In this document: piece by piece, positions 58,984 to 64,000 of the stretch
How the letters are laid out: each line of letters opens with the position of its first letter
How positions within the stretch are numbered: position 1 is the first letter of the stretch
Assembly (NCBI GenBank): GCA_910588425.1
Contig: CAJUPM010000008.1
Coordinates: 1 to 64,000 of the forward strand
Direction: 5' to 3'
Source of the DNA: an uncultured Christensenellaceae bacterium
GTDB taxonomy: Bacteria; Bacillota; Clostridia; Christensenellales; Christensenellaceae
DNA: 64,000 bases
The notes under the pieces: model-generated
Databases searched by the model: none
The model's input: the letters and a program-made list of their open reading frames with translations, nothing else
Told to the model about the DNA's origin: nothing
Translations under genes and position numbers: made by a program

Positions 58984-60023
58984 TGCAGACGAGAGTGTTT
59001 GATTTGCGCCGGGAATACGAGCAGGGGCTTTGCGCCGCGGCGCAGGAGATTGCCCGGGGCGGCCTGGTGATTTTCCCAACGGAGACGGTCTATGGCATTG
59101 GCGCGGATGCGCAGAATGTGCAGGCCGTCCGGCAGATTTTCGCCGTCAAAGGCCGGCCCATGGATAACCCGCTCATCGCGCATGTCTGCGAAATGGGCCA
59201 GGTCTATGCGGCGGCAGAGCTTTCGCCGCTGGCGGAAAAACTGCTGCGGGCTTTTTGGCCAGGGCCCTTTACCGCGGTGCTGAAAAGCCGGGGGCTGCTG
59301 CCGGCTGAGGTTTCGGCGGGGCTGCCCACCGTGGCTTTGCGCATGCCCGGCGATCCCGTGGCACGGGAACTCATCCGCCGCAGCGGCAAGCTGATCGCCG
59401 CGCCCAGCGCGAATCTTTCGGGCAAGCCCAGCGGGACGACTGCCGCCGACGTCGCCGCAGATTTCGACGGCCTGGTTCCCGTCATCCTGGATGGCGGGCC
59501 GGCGGCGGTGGGGCTGGAATCCACCGTCTGCGATCTGACGGGGGAAGTTCCCGTCATCCTGCGGCCAGGCGGCATCACGGCAGAGATGATCCGCCGGGAA
59601 TGCGGAAAAGTGGAGATTGCCCACGCCGTTCTGCATGGCCTCTCGAAGGGAGAGACGGCGGCTTCCCCCGGCATGAAATATAAGCACTATGCGCCCAGAG
59701 CCAAGGTGTATGTCGTTAGGGCAAAGGAAGATTCTGCCCTTGCAAAAGGCGTCCAGGCCTTGTATGATAAGAAGGAGCAGGAAGGCAAAAAAACCGAGAT
59801 TTTCTGCCTGGATGCACATGCGCCCTTGTATGGGGAAAGAAGCGTCTGCCGGCTGGGCAAAAGCCTGGAAGAGCTGGCGCAAAACCTCTTTTCCTCTCTG
59901 CGGCACGCGGACAGCCGGGGCGTGGACGTCATCCTGTTCGAGGATGTAGGCGAGGCAGGCATGGGGCTTGCCGTGAGCAACCGCATCATCCGTGCGGCGG
60001 GCTTTGATGTGATAGAAGTATGA
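58983..60023 (+). CDS. sua5: L-threonylcarbamoyladenylate synthase (Sua5)
   Basis: Makes the activated precursor for t6A37 of tRNAs reading ANN codons. The 346-residue length shows the two-domain Sua5 form: the YrdC domain (residues ~13-200; GGLVIFPTETVYGIGADA, KGRPMDNPLI and the SANLSGKPSGT motif) and a C-terminal Sua5 domain joined by a SPGMKYKHYAPRAKV linker. It overlaps prfA by one base. The same order is known in B. subtilis (ywlC). Confidence 0.96.
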   Translation: MQTRVFDLRREYEQGLCAAAQEIARGGLVIFPTETVYGIGADAQNVQAVRQIFAVKGRPMDNPLIAHVCEMGQVYAAAELSPLAEKLLRAFWPGPFTAVLKSRGLLPAEVSAGLPTVALRMPGDPVARELIRRSGKLIAAPSANLSGKPSGTTAADVAADFDGLVPVILDGGPAAVGLESTVCDLTGEVPVILRPGGITAEMIRRECGKVEIAHAVLHGLSKGETAASPGMKYKHYAPRAKVYVVRAKEDSALAKGVQALYDKKEQEGKKTEIFCLDAHAPLYGERSVCRLGKSLEELAQNLFSSLRHADSRGVDVILFEDVGEAGMGLAVSNRIIRAAGFDVIEV

Positions 60024-60469
60024 AAAAAGTTTTATTCGTCTGCACGGGCAACACTTGCCGAAGCCCGATGGCAGAGGCAATTTTCAACGCGCTGGCAGAG
60101 CGCGGGGCAGTGCCGGCCCGGGCGGAATCTGCGGGGCTGTATGCCCTGCCCCAAAGCCCAGCTTCCGAGCAGATGCGCGTTGTGGCAAAGCAGAGGGGGC
60201 TGAGCCTGGAAGAGCATCGGGCTCGGCCGCTGAATCGGCAGATGCTGGAAGAGGCGGATTTGGTTTTGTGCATGACGCAAAGCCAGGCCGAGCAGCTTGG
60301 GCGCATTTGCCCGGAGCAGCAGGATAAAATCCGAGCGGTTAAGGGCTATGCCGGGGAAAAGGGAGACGTTTCGGATCCCTTTGGCGGCAGTTTGGAAGTC
60401 TATCAGAGGTGCGCAGAGGAATTGGAACCGCTCTGCGCGGCCATCTTAAAGAAATTAGCAGATTCATAA
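60020..60469 (+). CDS. ywlE: Low-molecular-weight protein arginine phosphatase YwlE
   Basis: A 149-residue LMW-PTP fold phosphatase. The P-loop is C8-TGNTC-R14-S (CTGNTCRSPMAEA), and the general acid is D119 (SDPFGGSLEVY). The Thr right after Cys8 and the DPFGG ending are features linked to YwlE-type arginine rather than tyrosine phosphatases. Overlaps sua5 by four bases. It opposes the McsB arginine kinase in B. subtilis; no mcsB is in this window. Confidence 0.92.
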   Translation: MKKVLFVCTGNTCRSPMAEAIFNALAERGAVPARAESAGLYALPQSPASEQMRVVAKQRGLSLEEHRARPLNRQMLEEADLVLCMTQSQAEQLGRICPEQQDKIRAVKGYAGEKGDVSDPFGGSLEVYQRCAEELEPLCAAILKKLADS

Positions 60470-60483
60470 CAGGAGGTTTTGAT

Positions 60484-60948
60484 ATGAAATTAGTCATTGG
60501 CGCGGATCACGGCGGCGTTGAGCTCAAGGCGGAGATCCGCAAATATCTGGATGCACAAGGGTATGAATATCACGATGTCGGCACGTTCACCAACGAGGCT
60601 GTGGACTACCCGGATATCGGCCAGGCCGCGGCGGAGTATATCGCCGAGGGCAAGGCGGAGCTGGGCATCATCATCTGCGGAACGGGCATCGGCATCTCCA
60701 TCTCGGCCAACAAAGTGCCGGGCATCCGCTGTGCGCTGGTTTCGGATGTATTCAGCGCAAAGCGCACCCGGGAGCATAACAACGCCAACATGATGGCGCT
60801 GGGCGCCCGCGTCATCGGGCCCGGCCTGGCCATCGAGCTGGTAGATGCTTTCCTGCATACGGATTTTCTGAAGGAGGAAGCGCGCCATGTCAAGCGCGTA
60901 GAGAAAATCTCGGCCATCGAGAAAAAATATTCCCGGGAGGAAAAATAG
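60484..60948 (+). CDS. rpiB: Ribose 5-phosphate isomerase B
   Basis: Interconverts ribose-5-phosphate and ribulose-5-phosphate, 154 residues. MKLVIGADHGGVELK and the active-site motif ICGTGIGISISANK are present, along with DVFSAKRTREHNNAN. ACAGGAGG precedes the ATG at 60484. Part of the prfA-sua5-ywlE-rpiB-upp run that also occurs in B. subtilis. Confidence 0.96.
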   Translation: MKLVIGADHGGVELKAEIRKYLDAQGYEYHDVGTFTNEAVDYPDIGQAAAEYIAEGKAELGIIICGTGIGISISANKVPGIRCALVSDVFSAKRTREHNNANMMALGARVIGPGLAIELVDAFLHTDFLKEEARHVKRVEKISAIEKKYSREEK

Positions 60949-60950
60949 CA

Positions 60951-61580
60951 ATGGGGAAAGTTGTCGTCGTCGATCATCCCATGATCCAGCATAAACTCTC
61001 GTTTATGCGTTCGAAGGAGGCGGATGTGAAGGAATTCCGCGAAATGCTGGAGGAGATCTCCATGCTCATGGGCTATGAAGTGCTGCGGGATATGCCGCTG
61101 GAGGACAAGGAAATTGAGACGCCTATCTGCAAAATGACGGCCAAAGTCCTTGCCGGGCGGGCGCCGGCTATCGTGCCCATTCTGCGGGCGGGCCTTGGCA
61201 TGGTGAGCGGAATCTGGAAGCTGATTCCTTCGGCCAAAGTCGGCCATATCGGGCTGTACCGTGATCCCGTGACGACAAAACCCGTCGAATACTACTGCAA
61301 GCTGCCCTCGGAGATTGCCGAGCGGGAGGTTATCCTGGTAGACCCGATGCTGGCCACAGGCGGCAGCGGCGCGGATGCCATCACCATGCTGAGAGAGCAT
61401 GGCGCAAAGAAGATTCGGTTCATGTGCCTGATCGCGGCGCCGGAGGGCATCGAAGTGGTGCAGAAGGCGCATCCGGATGTGGATATCTATGTCGCGGCCA
61501 TCGACGAGCGGCTGAACGAGCACGCCTATATCGTCCCCGGCCTGGGCGACGCGGGCGACCGCATCTTCGGAACACTGTAA
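60951..61580 (+). CDS. upp: Uracil phosphoribosyltransferase
   Basis: Salvages uracil to UMP using PRPP, 209 residues. Family motifs: DHPMIQHKLSFMR, VPILRAGLGMV and the PRPP loop LVDPMLATGGSGADAI; EERLNEHAYIVPGLGDAGDR-like end (here DERLNEHAYIVPGLGDAGDR). The start lies two bases after rpiB behind GGGAGGAAAA. Confidence 0.97.
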   Translation: MGKVVVVDHPMIQHKLSFMRSKEADVKEFREMLEEISMLMGYEVLRDMPLEDKEIETPICKMTAKVLAGRAPAIVPILRAGLGMVSGIWKLIPSAKVGHIGLYRDPVTTKPVEYYCKLPSEIAEREVILVDPMLATGGSGADAITMLREHGAKKIRFMCLIAAPEGIEVVQKAHPDVDIYVAAIDERLNEHAYIVPGLGDAGDRIFGTL

Positions 61581-61588
61581 TATTTTCC

Positions 61589-61617
61589 AAAAGAGAAGGG
61601 AGCTCCCTTCTCTTTTT
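61589..61617 (+). terminator. Terminator after upp
   Basis: AAAGAGAAGGGAG / CTCCCTTCTCTTT stem with almost no loop and T-run. Confidence 0.88.
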
Positions 61618-61639
61618 TGCGGGGCGCGCGGCACCTTTG

Positions 61640-61668
61640 TTGACGAACGCGCGGCTTCTTGGTATGAT
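61640..61668 (+). promoter_or_regulatory. Promoter of purA
   Basis: TTGACG (61640-61645), 17-bp spacer, TATGAT (61663-61668). Confidence 0.75.
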
Positions 61669-61715
61669 AAGAACGGTGTGAAAATGAAAGACTCTAGGAC
61701 AAGGAGAAAAAAGCA

Positions 61716-62999
61716 ATGTCTGGTGTAGTGGTGTTTGGCTCTCAGTGGGGAGACGAGGGCAAGGGCAGGTTTGTAGATTTCCTGGCCAAAGATGCGGATA
61801 TGGTCATCCGGTATCAGGGTGGAAATAATGCGGGCCATACGGTCTATGCGAATGGCGTGGAATTCAAGCTGCGCACCATCCCTTCCGGCATTATCTCCGA
61901 GCATACCAAGTGCATCATCGGCAATGGCGTGGTCATCAACCCCAAATCCCTTTTGGCGGAGATCGAGTATGTGCGCGAGCGCGGCGTCTCTGCGAATAAC
62001 CTGTTTATCAGCGATAGAGCCCAGGTCATCATGCCCTATCACCTGATCATGGATGGCCTTTCCGAGAAAAAACTGGGTTCCTCCAAAATCGGGACGACAG
62101 GCAACGGCATCGGCCCCTGCTATACGGATAAGGCTGCGAGAATCGGCTTCCGCATGGGCGATCTGCTGGAGGAAGAGGAGTTTGCCGCGCGCCTCAAAGA
62201 CGTGCTGGCCGAAAAGAACGAGATCATCACCAAGGTCTATGGCGGGCAGCCCCTCTGCTATGAGGAGATTTTGCAGGAATACCTCGCCTATGGCCAGGCC
62301 ATGAAGGATCGCATCTGCGATACCTCCCTTCTGGTTTATGAATACATGAAGCAGGGCAAGAACCTGCTCTTCGAGGGCGCCCAGGGTATGCTGCTGGATA
62401 TCGACTACGGGACATATCCCTACGTTACTTCCTCGCATCCGACGGCCTCGGGCGTGGGCATCGGCGCAGGCGTCGGTCCCCAGGCGGTGGATAAAGTGCT
62501 GGGCATCGTCAAGGCATATACGACCCGAGTGGGCGAGGGCCCGTTTACGACCGAACTGTTCGACGACGTCGGCCAGGCCATCCGGGATCGCGGGCATGAA
62601 TACGGCACGGTAACCGGCCGTCCCCGGCGCTGCGGCTGGCTGGATCTCGTCATTCTGCGCTTTGCGGCCAGAATCGGCGGCATCACGGATTTCGCAGTCT
62701 CCCGCATGGATACGCTGGGCGGCTTTGATACGGTGAAAATCTGCACGGGCTATGAGCTGGATGGCCAGGTTTACGATAACTACCCCGCCTCCCTCAAACT
62801 GCTCTCCCAGATGAAGCCCATTTATCGGGAGTTCGAGGGCTGGAGCAGCGATCTCTCGGCGGTGCGCAAATTCGAGGATCTGCCAAAAGGCGCGCAGGAG
62901 TATATCAACTTCATCGAGGAGCAGACGGGCATCCCGGTGGCGATGATCGGCGTCGGCCCCAACCGCGAGGAGTGCATCGTGCGCAAAAATATGTTCTAG
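61716..62999 (+). CDS. purA: Adenylosuccinate synthetase
   Basis: First committed step from IMP to AMP, 427 residues. The GTP-binding start is VVFGSQWGDEGKGRFVD, followed by NAGHTV, the IMP/Asp loop TTGNGIGPCYTDK and the DYGTYPYVTSSHPTA motif. AAGGAGAAA precedes the ATG. Monocistronic with two terminators downstream. Confidence 0.98.
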   Translation: MSGVVVFGSQWGDEGKGRFVDFLAKDADMVIRYQGGNNAGHTVYANGVEFKLRTIPSGIISEHTKCIIGNGVVINPKSLLAEIEYVRERGVSANNLFISDRAQVIMPYHLIMDGLSEKKLGSSKIGTTGNGIGPCYTDKAARIGFRMGDLLEEEEFAARLKDVLAEKNEIITKVYGGQPLCYEEILQEYLAYGQAMKDRICDTSLLVYEYMKQGKNLLFEGAQGMLLDIDYGTYPYVTSSHPTASGVGIGAGVGPQAVDKVLGIVKAYTTRVGEGPFTTELFDDVGQAIRDRGHEYGTVTGRPRRCGWLDLVILRFAARIGGITDFAVSRMDTLGGFDTVKICTGYELDGQVYDNYPASLKLLSQMKPIYREFEGWSSDLSAVRKFEDLPKGAQEYINFIEEQTGIPVAMIGVGPNREECIVRKNMF

Positions 63000-63013
63000 C
63001 AATTGCATTTTGG

Positions 63014-63047
63014 AAAAGGCGGCATTGGCTGCCTTTTCTTTTTTTGT
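63014..63047 (+). terminator. First terminator after purA
   Basis: AAAAGGCGGC / GCTGCCTTTT stem (one G-T pair), four-base loop, T-run. Confidence 0.85.
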
Positions 63048-63062
63048 AAAAATTTCCACAAG

Positions 63063-63087
63063 GCCGCCCTGCCCGGCGGCTTTTTTT
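63063..63087 (+). terminator. Second terminator after purA
   Basis: GCCGCC / GGCGGC stem, six-base loop, seven T. Confidence 0.8.
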
Positions 63088-63123
63088 GCCGGTGCAAAGA
63101 GAAATCATGCAAATTGCGAATAG

Positions 63124-63152
63124 ATATATCGATAATCATAATACCGATATAT
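63124..63152. promoter_or_regulatory. AT-rich dyad upstream of fumC
   Basis: ATATATCG and CGATATAT arms around 13 bases, with outer CAAATT / AATTTG pairing (from ~63110 to ~63158). It could be an operator. The TAGAAT box at 63187-63192 with an extended TGG lies ~35 bases downstream. Confidence 0.45.
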
Positions 63153-63183
63153 AAATTTGGCAATTTCGCGGCTCGGCGAAGCA

Positions 63184-63192
63184 TGGTAGAAT
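63184..63192 (+). promoter_or_regulatory. Extended -10 promoter of fumC
   Basis: TGGTAGAAT (TG-N-TAGAAT), ~115 bases upstream of the ATG. The -35 is weak (TTTCGC at 17 bp). Confidence 0.45.
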
Positions 63193-63307
63193 AAAGCGAA
63201 AAATGTAATATGCCAGGAAAGCACCGTTTTCAAACGCCCGGTTCGGGCGAAGATGCGGCGGCTATCAATATATTTTAAAAATCTTGATAGATAAGGTGGG
63301 AAAGGTG

Positions 63308-64000
63308 ATGGAATACCGTATTGAACACGACTCGATGGGCGAGATGAAGGTCCCGGCAGACCGGCTTTGGGCTGCGCAGACTCAGAGAAGCCACGAAAAT
63401 TTTAAAATTGGCGTGGATATCGAAGTGATGCCCAGAGAAATTACGCGGGCATTTGGCATTCTGAAAAAAGCGGCGGCCATGGCCAATGCTGAATTAAAGC
63501 CCGAAAAGATGACGAGGCAAAAAATGGAGGCCATCTGCGCCGCCTGCGACGAAGTGATCTCCGGCCAGCTGAACGGCCATTTTCCGCTGGTCGTCTGGCA
63601 GACGGGCTCCGGAACGCAGTCCAACATGAATGCGAACGAGGTCATCGCGAGCCGGGCAAACCAGATTTTGGGCGAAAAGGCCTGCCACCCGAACGACGAT
63701 ATCAACATGAGCCAATCCTCCAACGATACCTTCCCGACGGCCATGCACATCTCTGCCGTCATGGCCATTGAGGATAAGCTGCTCCCGGCCATTCAGGAGC
63801 TGATTTGCACGCTGAAACGCCTGGAAGAGGAGAATGAGGGCATTGTCAAATCCGGACGGACGCACCTTCAGGATGCGACGCCCATCAAATTCAGCCAGGA
63901 GATTTCCGGCTGGCGCAGCAGCCTGGAGCGGGATGAGCAGCTGCTCGGCCTGGCAGTCCGCCCGCTCTATGAGCTGGCTGTGGGCGGCACAGCCGTGGGC
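63308..64000 (+). CDS. fumC: Class II fumarate hydratase, N-terminal part (runs off the window)
   Basis: Interconverts fumarate and malate. 231 residues are visible, about half of the usual ~460. MEYRIEHDSMGEMKVPADRLWAAQTQRS starts the fold. WQTGSGTQSNMNANEVI and NMSQSSNDTFPTAMH are the fumarase/aspartase signatures, and THLQDATPIKFSQE follows. FumC is favoured over aspartate ammonia-lyase by these stretches. GGTGGGAAAGG lies before the ATG. Confidence 0.95.
   Translation, partial: MEYRIEHDSMGEMKVPADRLWAAQTQRSHENFKIGVDIEVMPREITRAFGILKKAAAMANAELKPEKMTRQKMEAICAACDEVISGQLNGHFPLVVWQTGSGTQSNMNANEVIASRANQILGEKACHPNDDINMSQSSNDTFPTAMHISAVMAIEDKLLPAIQELICTLKRLEEENEGIVKSGRTHLQDATPIKFSQEISGWRSSLERDEQLLGLAVRPLYELAVGGTAVG

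Noticed and set aside
1..64000. CRISPR arrays, tRNA genes, insertion sequences or prophage
   Set aside because: No regularly spaced repeats, tRNA T-loop signatures, transposase or phage genes were seen anywhere in the window.

Overview
The window reads as chromosomal DNA of a spore-forming anaerobic Firmicute (Clostridia). Sporulation and germination genes are present (spmA, spmB, a GerA/SpoVAF-type protein, spoIIR, sleB, ypeB). Anaerobe-type genes include rubrerythrin, a 2[4Fe-4S] ferredoxin, feoAB and a Na+-pumping decarboxylase beta subunit. Coding regions are GC-rich with strong GGAGG ribosome binding sites, sigma-A promoters and classic hairpin-plus-T terminators. The genus cannot be named from the sequence; a GC-rich gut-type clostridium would fit.

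Layout. 1-90: 3' end of a 5S rRNA with its terminator, so an rRNA operon lies to the left. 0.2-3.1 kb: a repeat-bearing membrane protein, then a divergent GNAT/MerR pair sharing an operator. 3.2-16.5 kb: a housekeeping block in nearly the order known near the origin of Bacillus subtilis (tmk, holB, ricT, trmN6, rsmI, abrB, metG, tatD, a 3D/G5-domain yabE-like gene), with ferredoxin, spmAB, an orphan gene and a MecA-type penicillin-binding protein inserted. 16.6-22.7 kb: patatin-like lipase, an Xre regulator, feoAB with a small Cys-rich partner, a spore germination protein and rubrerythrin.

22.7-29.6 kb is the most unusual part. Five consecutive full-length paralogs of the mannitol-1-phosphate dehydrogenase family lie here, with a truncated sixth between the fourth and fifth. 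They fall into two groups by predicted cofactor-binding residues, and the last copy has lost the expected catalytic histidine. No transporter, regulator or kinase accompanies them.

29.6-45.2 kb: MBL-fold hydrolase; yybS-rplI-dnaB; GNAT and pseudouridine synthase; solute-binding protein; orphan Na+ decarboxylase beta subunit with a tiny gamma-like partner; DUF3267 protein; a two-component system; a four-repeat NlpC/P60 hydrolase; a beta-lactamase-fold hydrolase; a zinc-ribbon protein. 45.2-46.0 kb has no convincing gene. 46.0-49.5 kb: DUF2156 protein, then spoIIR-sleB-ypeB. 49.7-63.0 kb: DUF1934, MBL hydrolase, pyrG, GNAT, PNPOx-like protein, then rho, a frameshifted GNAT, rpmE, DUF1385, prmC, prfA, sua5, ywlE, rpiB, upp and purA. 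The window ends inside fumC.

Most genes serve nucleotide supply, replication, translation, cell-wall work and sporulation. Less ordinary points are the dehydrogenase array, the MerR-type 19-bp-spacer promoter, the dyads at feoA, the structured leaders of metG and rho, and the gene-poor stretch near 45.5 kb. All functional calls come from reading the sequence; no database search was run.
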